Shown: one piece after another, positions 45,327 to 58,332 of the stretch | Layout of the letters: each line of letters starts with the position of its first letter | Position numbering within the stretch: position 1 is the first letter of the stretch | Assembly (NCBI GenBank): GCA_032622095.1 | Contig: CP136062.1 | Span: 56,279,849-56,343,848, forward strand | DNA: 64,000 nt | Source: Siphonodentalium dalli | Taxonomy: Eukaryota > Mollusca > Scaphopoda > Gadilida > Siphonodentaliidae | Reading direction: 5' to 3' | Program-made: the position numbers and the translations under genes | Notes under the pieces: generated by a model | Told to the model about the DNA's origin: nothing | The model's input: the letters and a program-made list of their open reading frames with translations, nothing else | The model's database searches: none

Positions 45327-45510
45327 TAAAGCTAGCCACACATGCTTGCGTATGTGTATGGTGCATTGCATTATTTTTATCGCATGCGATTGTCGGACGG
45401 AAAATCAAATAGAAATGCACGGACACCCACACATGCATGCGTTTCCGATGCGAAACTATTCTGACGCTCCGAATGAACTTTTGTGTGTGGTCACATATAC
45501 CACGTACATA

Positions 45511-45670
45511 CAGTAAGGCGCTAATTAATCGACTCCATAAGTTAACCACAGCAGAATTATGGGTAATTATGGCTTGTTGCCATTCATCGGAAAGCTCTGC
45601 GAGACTAAATCCTGAAAAGTTACCCATAATTCTGCTGTGGTTAAGAAGTCGATCACTTAGGGCATTGCTG
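45511..45670. mobile_element. TA-flanked foldback MITE
   Basis: CAGTAAGGCGCTAATTAATC to ttagggcattgCTG between TA dinucleotides. One arm is deleted internally. It is the second copy within 200 bp. Confidence 0.8.
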
Positions 45671-45699
45671 TATATCTATAGATACGGGTAACGCAGTAA

Positions 45700-47330
45700 C
45701 ATTTCAATATTTTGTATTTATCTTATATTATTGTACTTATAACTATATAGACATGTTGATATGTTGCAGCCACCCCACATGGGTCACGTGACCTTGGTGG
45801 CCATCTTCGGTCAATATATAATGCCAGTATAACCAGGGTTTCCGCCAGGCCGGCTGCGGGTCCGTCCCACGGACCCGTTCCCCTCGCAGATGATCTGTTT
45901 GATTCATACATGTACCAAAAGTCAGTAGCAATATGTCATAAAAAATCCGGCTGCAACGGGAGTTCGGGGGGTTAAACAGAATACTGGTTAAAAAGCGGGT
46001 CAATTGAGAAGTGTGTTACCGGTACAGCGTAACCCTTTGAAATCAAAGAGCCAAAACTACAACGTAATGCTTAGTGTGCATTGTAATAGCGACGTTATAT
46101 ACAGCGTAATAAATGTCGCGGTAACATCAAAGAATGTCGGACTGCTGAGTACGGATATTATTTTGCACGGGATTTCTGTGGTTGAAACTAGTCACGCTCG
46201 AAGATCCCGTGCTATCATACGATTACATAATTTGATCAAAGAATGCCGAATTGCTGAGTTAGGCAGAGTAGGGATCAACATACGCCAACAGGCAGTTCTC
46301 CTACCAAAGGATGTATCTACCTCCGAGATCCCGTGCTATCGTACTATTACAATACGGAACCTGTCCCAAATCAGTCTTTATAGCGGGAATTCATAGTGAC
46401 AACACCATTCATTTGACCCATATTACATGCATGGAGGATAAACACAAAAAACATACCCCCCCCCCCCAAATATGGAGATAAAGTCAAAGTACGGTCAATA
46501 ATAGATTCATTGTCCCGCCTGGGTCCCCAAACACAAACAACGGCGCACATGTTCCCATTTCCCGCCAAAACTCAATTATATTTTATAACACGTTGGTTAA
46601 AACTATAGCAGCGGTCGTCAGTAAGTTGTTGGACTAATACAGACTATTGACAAGCTACACGTTCCGAGTTTGAAAGATTTCGCTACCATTCGTATTTCGC
46701 CGCTATAAATATCTCCTGCAGACATACCCTGCAGTATATATGACGTCACAGCGCACAAATAGTTTTACGATTGACAGAATACATGAAATATATCAGTTTC
46801 ATTTTCCTGGAAGCTACTTGAAATTCTAGGAAATACTTAATTCAATTCTCCCAGCTAGGTATTATAATTTATTGGACAATGCATAGATGCTTTTAGTGTT
46901 TAGGTTCATTATACCTGTTGGAATCTTATTGTAAGTTATAAATTTTTAAACACTGTAACTTGTAGCTTGATATGGTCAATATATGGTATCCCAAAATTGT
47001 AAAAAATGGCAAAATTTCAAACATGCTGAATAATCCTGGCACTTGATTCGTTCAAAAGTACAGATTTTCAGCTTTCCAAAATGGTATTAAACTATATTGT
47101 TGCCTACCTGTTTGTATATATTTGGTTTGTTTGAAATAGTAGTACCCAACTCTGTTATTTTTGCATAATTATCAGAGTGGCCACGTAAGCTGTGACATGA
47201 AGGTTATTGATAGTAAACATTAGAATTTTGCGGCAATACATTGTGTATATTTTTCCAATAATTTTTTTTTTAAAACATACCCACATTTTCAAAATTTTGA
47301 ACATTTATTCATCAACATCTCCATGACTAA
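45700..47330. other. Intronic sequence without recognised gene
   Basis: Contains an open plus-strand frame (46004-46396) over an imperfect internal repeat (gatcccgtgctatc twice), with no domain or splice context, and C/A runs near 46460. I do not support coding here. Confidence 0.5.
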
Positions 47331-47335
47331 TCATC

Positions 47336-49789
47336 TGTCACACATGTAACGATTTAACATTAAAGTTTTAATTTTTCAAAAACTACATGAACATACATCG
47401 TAGTTTTCTATATTCTGTGACTCGATGGTTGGGTGAAGCACTGATCATCATAAAATAATATATTAATACTTTTTACGACTTTTGCAGTGCTTCCGATATC
47501 TGTCACACACGTAACGTTATGTGTGTGACATTATACAATCAACCATTACCAGTCACAAACCACACAACTCAGGTTTCTTTTTGGCTTTATTTTATTGAAG
47601 AAACTTCTAAATATAAAAAAAATGTATTTTACACATGTTTTTATCTTAAATTCATTCATTTTATCATTCTGAAGTAATTGTGCGCAATAAGGGCACATTG
47701 AAGTGTCTTAAGCATAAGGCACTGTTCAGTTTAAACTCAATGCAGACATGACCAGGGTTAATAGTAACCCCTTTAAAGCATCCATGGGGTCCTGGGTACT
47801 TAAATACAGTGTTTCTGCAATGTGAATGTCATTTAAACTCTTATTGAGATGATGTGTTGGCTTTATATCTCAAAATTAAAAAGGTGTGAAAAGGAGAATT
47901 TAGCCCTTTTTATGACGCAAACACCCCCAGAATAGGGTCCTGCGAATTGGAGATTTTGATCGAATCGAATATCGAATCGAGTCGACGAAATCGAATCGAA
48001 TATCGAATCGATTATCGAATCGAATCATACCTGTGTGTTGCATTCTCAAATATGCATTTAATGTCCATGATTATACGATTTGTGAAACGTTCTATGAACT
48101 TCCATGAAGTTCCATAACAACTTATGTGGCGATCAACCGTCGTTCCTGATACTATTAACTTCAATTGAGAATTGTCGAGAAAAAAAAACATTAAAACGTC
48201 CATGTTGTCGTCACGACGATTAAATATATAACCACTAAACGGATTATCGGAATTAAAATCACGCACAATTTTTAGAGTTTGCATGTACATGCACAATTGC
48301 AAATCGATGTTATAAACTTGAAGATGCAACAACAGTCGCAGGGTACTGCGTAGCCTGTTTATGTAGTGCTGGAAATTCTGGAATGCTTAGATGGGTCGTT
48401 GTCCCAGACGCTTGCGATTTATATACCATGTTGCATTCATCACACGTGTAAGTTCCAGCACTGCATGCAGCTTTTATCATGTTTAAAATAAACATGAATA
48501 ACAGACGACAAATTGTCAAGTTTCAAGGAACGCTCCGAAACTGAAAGTCAACTTCAAACGAAAACACCGCCCATGTGCAGTTTTCGACGCCGGGAACACG
48601 TGGTGTTTGCATTCTCAGCGATATTACATAATGCGGAATCTGAGACGTATAGTCGGCGGATAACGCTAGCGGTTTCTTTTTTGTTGATTTTTTATTTTGT
48701 ACAATATTTAAAAACATAATGCTGACAGTGAAATATTCAGAAATAAACATGCTTATATTGTACAGGATCGGCATGGCCAAATAGGCCGTCTTCCTGCCGC
48801 CTCTGTTTGGAAATGAAACTTAAATAGTAAAATGACAACGTTGCTCAGTCTCATCGCTATTATAATTTACGTGCGTCGTCGATCCATCGGCGATCTCCGA
48901 GCTTTTGGTTACCATGTTCAAAGCTAGAATTCAGATACATTTAGTCGTCCTATAGTGTATAATTACTGGCTATACTTATATTTAATATCATGCGAACTTT
49001 CGCGATGTACAATAAGAATTATAAGCTGCATATATTCATAATTTTGGGGAATAATATGGCATAGAAGAAACAGCTAAGATCGACGTGTGTACTTGTCCGT
49101 AAACAGCCTACTTTTTTGTCAGTGTATATTCGAAATTTCGAGTTGAAAATTTCGAATCGAATTCGAATCGAATTTGACTTTCGAATCGAATATCGAATAT
49201 TCGCAGGACCACTACTTAAAAAACTTTAACATTACATAAATTTAAAACCCAGGATCTATCTAACCCAACTTAATGCCCTCTTTCACATGTACATGATCAC
49301 ACTACTCTTATTGGCCAAATTATATATGATTGAGTGTATTGAATTCCAATAATCTAATAGCAATTTCACAGCGTCACACACGTAACGTTTTTGTGTCACA
49401 CACGTAACGCTGCCTCTTTGGTGGTTATAAGCCTTGGAATGGAAGGTGGTTTGGTGTTGACAGTTCAGAAACTATTTTTTGAATAGCTGAACATATTTCC
49501 ATTCAAACGTGACATTTATTGTATATTCTAGACTTACTATTTCACAGGAATATAGACTCAAAAAGAGGACATGCAAAAAACTGATTTTTGTGCGTCACAC
49601 ATGTAACGCACCAAATAATGTCTTGCCAAAAATTTATGGTACACAATGAGTTTAAAATATGTCTCAAAAGTCGTGGACTAGCCTCTGGCAAATAAAATGC
49701 AGCATCCCTTGACTAAAATAATTTTATAAAATTAAAGTTATCTTGATTATAAAGGCTCTAAAAACCTCTTAAATGTCACACACGTAACG
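47336..49789 (+). repeat. Six spaced copies of TGTCACACACGTAACG
   Basis: Same-orientation 15-16-bp copies at 47336, 47501, 49372, 49394, 49593 and 49774, two of them with one change (cacATGtaacg). Spacing is about 165-200 bp or multiples once the 1.28-kb insertion is removed. The sequence between copies is not visibly repetitive. Confidence 0.7.
47934..49214 (-). mobile_element. hAT-type remnant, GGTCCTGCGAAT family
   Basis: Ends gggtcctgcgaattgg and the complement of tagtggtcctgcgaatatt, with A/T-rich subterminal gaatcgaatatcgaatcg tracts on both sides. A minus-strand fragment at 48310-48519 has CDECNMVYKSQASGTTTHL, which resembles a BED finger. I saw no intact target duplication. The family also has a short copy at 15441-15845. 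Confidence 0.65.
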
Positions 49790-49794
49790 ATAGA

Positions 49795-50400
49795 ATGACC
49801 CTTCTGGGGACCTCATGCTGCTTGGGCCTCATCTTCAGCAAAGTAACTATAGTCTCAAATTAACATTATTTTAGGTTACTTTTTCCTTCTCTTCAGTTTC
49901 TATATCCCCTAATTTGCATAATCGAGGTGACTAATGGTGAACATTACCAACTTCAACTGGGGAACTTCAATCAATAGGTCTCCCATAGCAGTTGACATTA
50001 GCAGAGTGAGGTCCCCAGAGGGTGAATTTGGCAATGCTAGCCCATTGTGCTATGGTGTCACTAAAAGCACCCTCTGGCGACATCATTCTGCAAATGACAG
50101 ACACTATTTGCAGCCTTGATGATACATTCTTCAAATGGGTGCAGTGGCCGAGTTGGTACGATATATTATCAATTTTAAGTATGGAACTAATCATATAATA
50201 TGTCTTTAACAATCCCTATAACATGTGGAACAGTCCACACCTCTCAGTACCTCACATTATGTAGGTTGTCACACTACATTTATAAATGAGGCCTAATCAG
50301 AATGAGGTTCTCAGAGGATGAATTTGGCAACACTGGCCAGCAGGGTAGAGTCACTAAATTCACCCTCTGGGGCCTCATTCTGCAAATGTCCAGCACCATA
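49795..50400. mobile_element. hAT-type palindromic MITEs (two, adjacent)
   Basis: A composite copy (about 49795-50115) with the gaggtccccagagggtgaat palindrome, and a second (about 50286-50400) starting gaggcctaatcagaatgagg. They lie just downstream of exon 50449-50540 in its intron. Confidence 0.6.
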
Positions 50401-50417
50401 TTTTGAGGCCAAACTAT

Positions 50418-50467
50418 ACTCACCCACATGTGTTCTTGAATTACTCACCCAAATGTGTTCTTGAATT
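50418..50467 (-). repeat. 25-bp tandem duplication across a 5' splice site
   Basis: Two units (50418-50442, 50443-50467), each reading on the minus strand aattcaagaacacatttgg + gtgagt (with one change, acatgtgg). Both keep gtgagt, so there are two candidate donors. The upstream one (after 50449) keeps frame; the other reads into TGA at once. Confidence 0.9.
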
Positions 50468-50540
50468 GAGAATCTTTTGGATTAATCTTTCTCACTTCAT
50501 TTACAGTTCCATGTTTGGCAAACATAGTTCTCAGACTCTC
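50449..50540 (-). CDS. RRM gene exon: RRM middle (helix 1, beta 2)
   Basis: The acceptor catgttcacag precedes 50540 and the donor gtgagt follows 50449. Phase 0 in, phase 2 out. It encodes ESLRTMFAKHGTVNEVRKIN and then PKDSQFKNTFG: helix 1 of the RRM (LRTMFAKHG), beta 2 (VNEVRKI) and the loop to the RNP1 strand. The three-exon RRM reads LYIRGI...LRTMF..HG.V.EV...FGFITM, the standard order. Its donor region is tandemly duplicated. Confidence 0.85.
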
Positions 50541-51907
50541 CTGTGAACATGTTGAAGTTATAGTATTTTAACATTCAACATACGTTTTTTCGATAACAAA
50601 CAATGCAAAAGCACATGAAATGAACATGATATCCCAAACATATAGGGTCGTAACGATTCATCGTGATTTTGATGCGTCATGATCTCCAATTCTCGATTCG
50701 ATTCACGATCCGTTTCGTTGCCGATTCGATTCCGTATTTTTAAATTATCGCAACTTAGTGCATGTTTTTGCTCAAAAAGTGGATACTGGGCTTAGTCACG
50801 AGGACCCCCCCCCCCCCCCCCTGTGCAAAAATTCAGTTAGCCTTCAGGTGCTGACCTACCATCATATTTTATAACTCATATCATGTTTAGTATTGAATAA
50901 AGATAACAATGTATTTTATTTATATTATTAAGAAGATAAAATCACATTGCAATAACCAGAAACAGTGATAGACAGATACATTTGGGATCAACTTGAATGA
51001 GGTTGTAAATTTTGGGACTAATTTGTAAACATAGGGTTGTATGATGAGTTCACAAGTTAATTTAGTTACACTTAATACCGACTGTACAATCAGAGAGGAT
51101 TTTTCTTATTTTTGTGCAAATACTTATTAAATGGCAGTTTGTAAAGTTATGTTATTCATGATTATTTAGTATGATAGAGGATGACTTGTTAAAATATGAC
51201 AACACTTACAGAGACCTCACATGCACGCAATATTAATGATGAAAACCTGAATTTTCTAAGTCCAAAAAGGGGCGTAACTCTGAATTGAGTTAGCGAAACC
51301 AAAGTTATGAGTTGAAACGTTCGTACGGACAGAATTTTCTAAGTCCAAAAAGGGGCGTAACTCTGGAAAAAATGGGCGGAAGAAACCGCAGTTATGGGGA
51401 AATCTTGTGCCCCCGGCTGGTCTATTCGCATACCAAAGATCAACTGAATTGAGTTAGCGAAACCAAAGTTATGAGTTGAAACATTCGTACGAAGGAAGGA
51501 CGGAGGGCTCCACTATATACCCCCAAATCTCCATCGGAGATCGGGGGCATAATAATAAAACCACAGATGTCCTGGAGTATCTTTTCCTATTGTACAGGAC
51601 AGAAAGATGTGATTGTATTCACCTTCCAAATGCTCAAAAATGGGTGTAGACTTATCTACGAGACACACCACATGTTTTATTTAGGGTAAAAAACCCAGAC
51701 TGGCTTATCTTCGAGGATGGGCTTACTGACAGGTGTGCAAGTGCACCACATAAAGTATCCTCAACAAAGGTGGCTTTCATTGAGATACAAAGATTAATAG
51801 TGGGCACAGATGCATTTTATTCGTAGTCCCAAAACACACAAACATAAAAATATAATGCTCAAATTATACATGATGATCCTGTTTAAACTCTTAAAAGACA
51901 TTATGTA

Positions 51908-52092
51908 CAGTAATGCTCTAAGTAATCGACTCCTTAACCACAGCAGAATTATGGGTAACATTTCAGGATTTAGTCGGAAATATGGCTTGTTGCCTTTCAT
52001 CCGAATGGCAACAAGCCATATTTCCGACTAAATCCTGAAAAGTTACCCATAATTCTGCTGTGGTTAAGAAGTTGATTACTTAGAGCATTTAT
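51908..52092. mobile_element. TA-flanked foldback MITE, right-arm copy
   Basis: Counterpart of 5291-5473. Here the left end (TA/CAGTAATGCTC) is intact. Confidence 0.8.
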
Positions 52093-52860
52093 GTAGTTGT
52101 TGTGGTGCGTGAAACTGATAAGTTAGTGTTCAGGTGCTATGCTAACTGGGGGAATGTAGCATTCTACTAACATCACCAAAAAATTGAAGCAAATCGACTG
52201 TACCACTCCATAGAAAACATTATCCGAACTACGCTAAATTATAAATATTTACTACTCAAATCGCGACGCTTCTAATGGCGATAAGCTAACGAAAACGATT
52301 TCGCCATCGGCAGTCACTGCATTTAATTAATATATAAGAATGACCGTGTGTGTTGTCCATTTAGATATATTTGTAAAAATAACTACTTTGAACAAGATTA
52401 CTCTCCATTTCTATTTTATCACTTTAAGGTTAAAATTGAATGCATAATGAATGAAACTGAATATAGGACACATCAAACAAACTTATATAATTAGATGAAT
52501 AACAGAATTACAGATCACGAAGTATGCATGCAGCTGAATATTAAAATGGAAGTGTCAATGACACTGTAGCTTATCTTGGGAGAGGGGATAATGTCATACA
52601 TCAATCCTGATTATAGAGTGCCCGTCATATACAGAATGAGGTCCCCAGTGTGTGAATTTAGTGGCGTATCCAGCACAGTGGGCTAGCATCCCCAAATTCA
52701 TCCTCTGGGGACCTCATTCTGAATGGCCTCATATGCTATGGGAGACATATACTCAGATTGAAGTTCCCAAATGGTGAATAGTGTAATGTACACCAATTGG
52801 GAACATTGATTATGCAATGTGTCATCTGCTAATTCGGAGATATAGAGAAACTAAACTAAA

Positions 52861-54086
52861 CGAGAGGCCGATCACGATCGGCAGATGTTAACCCATCCCT
52901 TGGCGATAAAAATTTAATATGATCGGATAAATGAGAGTTTTGGTGTTGAATTATAGAGTATACTGTTATGTACTATTATAGACAAATGTACATAACACAA
53001 ATTATTGGAATTTATGGGTCACTGGCATTTAGATAAGAGAATGCACTGGTACAGGATCTGTAATGCTAAACCACCACAGCCAGCAAGTCCGTGGGTTAAA
53101 TGTGTAGGTGTGACCTGGACATGGAATACTTGGGTTAAGAGAGTCCAATTTAAGTTTACAATAATAATGTGTCCTAGTATACAGATAAGCAACCTCACGA
53201 CTGACCCATTAATATCAATTATATAGCACAGCTGTCAAAAAATCACAGGAATTGTTTATGTTGAACACTGACCTCTATTAAACCAATAACAATTATAATG
53301 ATATCAGACCATCTGAAGATATAACTCTGCAGCACAGATGTCCAAGTCTACTGTTAATATCATGTGATGTTTATTGTTGAATCTTATTTTAAATTAGATA
53401 CCATAGCCTTCTTTATCAGATTATTTGCACATTGGCATAAGAGACATCAGAAAATAATATAGCTTTATCAATAGCTAAGTAGTCCAAATGCAATTGGTGA
53501 ATTAATTAAAAAATTAAAGGGACACATTGGAAATCTTTTTATCAACTTGTATCATAATCATCAATATCTAAATGAAAACAAATGACAATGTCAATGACAT
53601 TTTTTTTATTGTTATTTATATAAAAGTTAAAAATATTTTTTGTTTTAAATTGATTTTTTTTTTCAATTTTTTTTGTTTGTTGAAAAATGGTCATAACTCC
53701 TTTAAAATAAATTGGATCAAACCCATATTCGAACTAGATCTGTATTTTGGGCTGTGAAACTCACATACCAAATTTGGTTCCAATCAGATAAAAAATGTTT
53801 GAGTTATGGCAGAATGTGTGAATTCTAAGTCGAAAAAGGGCCATAACTCTGTAACAAAAACTCGGATCAAACCCAAATTCGAACTCGATCTGTATTTTGG
53901 GCTGATATACCCATATACAAAATTTGCTTCTGATTGGATAGAAAATGTTTGAGTTATCGCATTACACGTGAAGTGTCTACGGACGGACAGACGGACAGAC
54001 AGACGGACGGACGGACGGACGAACGACGAGTGGTCAATCCGGACAACGACACTATGTTTACCATACATGGTATGGGTAAACATAAA
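52861..54086. other. Insertion present only in the right arm
   Basis: The left arm reads directly across (near 3697-3710). The insert begins cgagaggccgatcacgatcg and includes the ccataactctg / gacggacgg dispersed repeat at 53690-54020. I found no terminal repeats or target duplication; the junction is A-rich. Confidence 0.7.
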
Positions 54087-54392
54087 AAGGAAAAAAGAAA
54101 TTTGATAATAAAGAAACTTTCCAGAGAAGATGAGGCCTAAGCAGAATGAGGTGCCCATAGGGTGAATTTAGTGATGCTAGCTCGCTATATGGGATAGCGT
54201 CACTAAATATACCCTCTGGGCACCTCATTCTGCAATGACAGGCACACGATAATCAGGCTTGTCAAACATTCCAGTCAATGACGACAAGTAATGCGGAAAG
54301 TTGAAATTTTAAGTAATACCAGATGTCAACCAGAAGAGCCATGTGATGTTAGGGATCATCGATTAACCAGAAATGTCACTCAGAATGGACTA

Positions 54393-54539
54393 CAGTAAAT
54401 ATGGCTTGTTGCCATTCATCGGAAAGCTCTCCCCGAGAGCATTCCGATGAATGGCAACAAGCCATATTTCCGACTAAATCCCGAAAAATTACCCATAATT
54501 CTGCTGTGGTTAAGTGGTCAATTACTTTGGGCATTACTG
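54393..54539. mobile_element. TA-flanked foldback MITE with one arm mostly deleted
   Basis: TA/CAGTAA is followed at once by atatggcttgttgcc, so most of the first arm is lost; the other arm is complete. Counterpart of 3159-3411. Confidence 0.8.
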
Positions 54540-55303
54540 TATGCCCCCCGTATTGAAGCAGCTCGTGAGCGAATTTATACCCTGGACTCCCAATATTTTG
54601 CAACGTTGCATTCCATGAAGTCTTTTTGAATAAAATACCCCTTACTGTCATGAATAAAAATCAGATTTATTATCTGGGACCAAGGTTACATCAAGAATGC
54701 ATGTGTAATCCGTAGAGTGTATGTTAACGCATCATTTGCAATCGGATCACAATCTGACCTTGACCTTTGACAAACCACAATGCACACATATCGCGACACC
54801 GTCACCCTTAGGTTAACCATCACACCTTGTTTCGTTGAAATCATGTGATGTACAAAAAGGTTATGAAGACAAAGAGTAGTGTCTCCGTGGTGACCAAACA
54901 ACTATGGCAAGTTTCAACAGAATCCAATAAAGCATCGCGATGTTATGGAGCGGACACGAAAAGATACAATATATGCTACCTAATTTTATTTTCAGGGGCA
55001 TAAAAATGTTGGCTGCAGGGCATGCCAAGGTATTAAGTCATGCAAAGAGTAAAATCCAAGATGGCTGCCGGTGTTTTTGATTATTTTTTTTTATATTTGA
55101 CAGCTCCCAACAAGCGGTGACTATGAAGATCCATATGAAGTGACGATTGATTGACTGTTGTGGCATCTAGGGTGTGCCAAAGGCTAAACATTGTTGAGAT
55201 TATTCACTGCGGGTATGCTTGAAATCATATCTACTTAATTGCTGATGCATTATGCAAATGAAACTGATACAGGTATAAAATATATAATCTGAATGTAGCA
55301 TAC

Positions 55304-55355
55304 CGATTCAAGTTCCAATGGAATTCCCCGGATATACAGCTGGCATCCTGGAACT
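55304..55355 (-). CDS. RRM gene 52-nt exon: start of the RRM (RNP2)
   Basis: The acceptor gttgtatttccag precedes 55355 and the donor gtatgc follows 55304. It enters in phase 2 and leaves in phase 0, matching both neighbours. It encodes VPGCQLYIRGIPLELES: LYIRGI is the RNP2 strand, with Tyr in the RNA-stacking position, followed by the start of helix 1. It is duplicated in the inverted arm at 2281-2332. Confidence 0.85.
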
Positions 55356-55539
55356 CTGGAAATACAACAACAAAATATTATAATAATAATAAAAGATGCG
55401 CTGGCATACCCCCATAGTGGTAATTTGACCCGACAAGTATCTCTGCTTAAGTCAAAACCCATAGCCACAGTTGCGAAACTCAGCATTCAACTGGCCAGCA
55501 TCGAACATTGTTGCCGTTTACACAAGACTGAAAAAAGTG

Positions 55540-55935
55540 AGTGTCATTTGCAGAATGAGGTACCCAGAGAGTAAATTTAGTGACTATCCCACACAGCGAG
55601 CTAGAATCACCCAATTCAACCTCTGGGAACCTCATTCTGCTTAGGCCTCAACTGCTATGGGAGACCAAGGATCAGATTGAAGTTCCCCAGTTGAAGTTGG
55701 TATTGTTTACCCATTAGTCACCTCAATTATGCATTTTATCTTCTGCAAATTAAGAGGATATAGAAAATTCCCAGAAGGGAAAAAGTAACAAAAACCAATG
55801 TTAATTTTAGATTATAGATACTTCCCAGAAGATGAGACCTAAGCAGAATACGGTCCCCAGTGGGTGAATTTGGTGATGCTATCCCGCTGGGGACCTCTTT
55901 CTGCAAATGGCAAACTATTTGCAGGCTTAGGCCAA
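55540..55935. mobile_element. hAT-type palindromic MITE, right-arm copy
   Basis: Counterpart of 1703-2090, with the same two palindromes and middle block. Confidence 0.65.
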
Positions 55936-56368
55936 AAAAAAAATACCTGTGTTTAGGGTTTCCCTACCTACCCTGGAAAAAGGTGCCTACCCAAAACTTT
56001 TTATTGGACCGTAGACACAGATAATTGTGTTTTGTTCAGTGGGAAGGGCACCGAAAGGTATCTTACCCATTTTCAAACCTCTCCTATAAAAATGTTTAGA
56101 TGTTTTATTAGTCTAGTACTCGGACTAATTCAAGATAACAACCTTTCGATTAATCTGATTTGTAAAGCATTCTAGATTGAATTGTCAATGACCCAATGGA
56201 ATACAGAATAAAAAAATTTGAAGAAAAAAAATATTCCCAACCTACCATAATTATTTTAGACCATGTAACCCTAAACACAGGTATTATTTGTTTTGGCCTT
56301 ATGTTTACAGCCGCTATAAGTCTAACACTTTAGCCATTGAGCTAACGGTACCAATCTGTACATATTAA

Positions 56369-56823
56369 CCCTTTACCCAACAAAACGGCCAAAAACGCCC
56401 AAATAAAGCTTCAACAGTCTAAAATATCTTCGGTCTGTCTCAATAACACCATACAAATATGGATATCATTGGAACCGGTTCATTGACCACATTGTGATGG
56501 TTACAGTTATGCCCTGTGCCAATGCATTCTCTTATATATATATGCGAGTCGACCATAGGTCGCCTCGCATATATAAGAGAATGCATTGGCCTAAAAAATA
56601 TTTATTTTTTTAACACTTTTTACCATTTTTTCTCACATTCTTTAACAATTTTATACTTCCATTTTTTTACAATTTTTATAATATTTTTCTACATTCTTTG
56701 ACAATTTTATCATTTTTAATATGTTAAGCCAATGCATTCTCTTATATATGTTGAGGCGACCTATGGTCGACTCGCATATATAAGAGAATGCATTGGCACA
56801 GGGCCGTTCTGTTGGGTAAAGGG
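56369..56823. mobile_element. piggyBac-type MITE, right-arm copy
   Basis: TTAA at 56365-56368 and 56824-56827, CCCTTTACCCAACA ends, two hairpins. Counterpart of 799-1260. Confidence 0.85.
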
Positions 56824-57014
56824 TTAAAGAACAATTGACATGCTGGTGCACTGCAAATATAATCATAACAAAATATTAACCTTCATTAAATTTATCTGCA
56901 TGATGATCATGATTTGGAGAGGAGGGGTCATGAAAATTGAGATGACATCCACAATTAAACCAGAAACTAATTAATAGGATTGCTATCTTGGAATCTGTTG
57001 CCATGGTAACTCAC

Positions 57015-57140
57015 TTTGTATCATTTTTTCTTGGGAGGTTTTCCCCTGCTCCTCTATTATAACTGTTATACTCTGGATCATTGAAATCTGCTTCTTTTGG
57101 ATCCCAGTCATCGAGTTTCTTCAATTCTAAATCTGTGTCC
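57015..57140 (-). CDS. RRM gene 126-nt exon (acidic linker)
   Basis: The acceptor tttattttctag precedes 57140 and the donor gtgagt follows 57015. Phase 2 in and out, matching 59992-60273 upstream and 55304-55355 downstream. It encodes DTDLELKKLDDWDPKEADFN and then DPEYNSYNRGAGENLPRKND, acidic and probably disordered, just before the RRM. Conserved to one synonymous change in the inverted arm copy. Confidence 0.8.
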
Positions 57141-58332
57141 CTAGAAAATAAACATGCCCTCGATGATGAATTCTGTTCAGCATTATGACAGCCATCACCA
57201 ATGCTACATAAATATAAGGCCCAAAAAAATATAGTGATTTGTCCAGTAACTGCCGACCCAAGACCAGATCTCAGACCTGAAAAAAAAAATGCAAAAAATC
57301 TTGCCTATCTATCTCTGATCGTAGTAAAACCGTGCTGAACAGTTGCCAAACTGCATTATTTACACCGGAAATCAGTGTTTTAAGATGGCCGCACCCTTGT
57401 GGATATGAGCCAATAAGTCCGCAGTTGATGTCGCGATAGTTTTTTTTCCTGAAAATTACTTCCAAGGTGTCAGTATCCCTTGTATTATTACTACAGTAAT
57501 GTACTCATACATGTATATATATGAATGTTTTAAAAAAAGAAATTAATATCAGCCCCTACTTTTTTTCCCACTCTGTTAGGCCAAAAAAAAAAGATAGTAT
57601 GTTTCCGCCAACGGTGTGATAAAATTAGGGTAGGTAATTAGGGTCGTAACCTCTATATATATATCGATACACACCCACCATGTCTGTTGATAGCTCCCAA
57701 ACAAGGCTTAAAGCGGGCCTGAGAGCCACTGTCAGGACATTCAAATCGCAAAATCATGGCCATCAATCCACACCTGGAGTTTTAACTTTTGAGGTCCAGC
57801 TGTCACTTTATGGTCACTTTACACAAGGATATGTTAGAAACCATGTGTTTTGCACACTATTAATAAACATCATTATGTTTGTGCATTGGTAGTAAAACAG
57901 TATAATACTTTCGGCTTTTTATCAATAAAAAGATTAGGGTCGGCGGTTATTTTTAGGGTCGGTCAATGTGCGGAAACATACTATCTTTTTTCTTTGGCCT
58001 TACCGGAAACATCACTATATTATTTAGGCATGTCTGTCTGCGACTCTTGGTTTTTTGCACGTTTATAACACTTTTCATGTAAGTCTGATTTGGCCCTAAG
58101 TTGGAACACATGCTGGGCTGTATCTCCGAAAAGGATACAAAAAAATTCATGCTGATTGGTCCAAGATAACACGAGATCGAATGTGCCCCCCTAAGGTTGT
58201 AAATTAATTTTTTTTTATGCCACATAATACATTGCTAAAACAATAAGCACCTTAGAAATTCTATGAATGACAGAGAATATAAGAACAAACATTGACATTG
58301 TGAAAAGTAGTTGGTATTTATTTGATATTCAG

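Larger units (their letters stand above)
51412..57622. repeat. Right arm of the inverted duplication
   Basis: Mirror of 1-5971; the in-place copy that carries two minus-strand exons of the RRM gene in the correct order. Contains the same MITEs plus a right-arm-only insertion at about 52861-54086 with the gacggacgg-tailed dispersed repeat. Confidence 0.9.

Noticed and set aside
46004-46396. 130-codon plus-strand gene
   Set aside because: Covers an imperfect duplication, shows no domain, start context or splice signals, and lies in an intron of the minus-strand gene.
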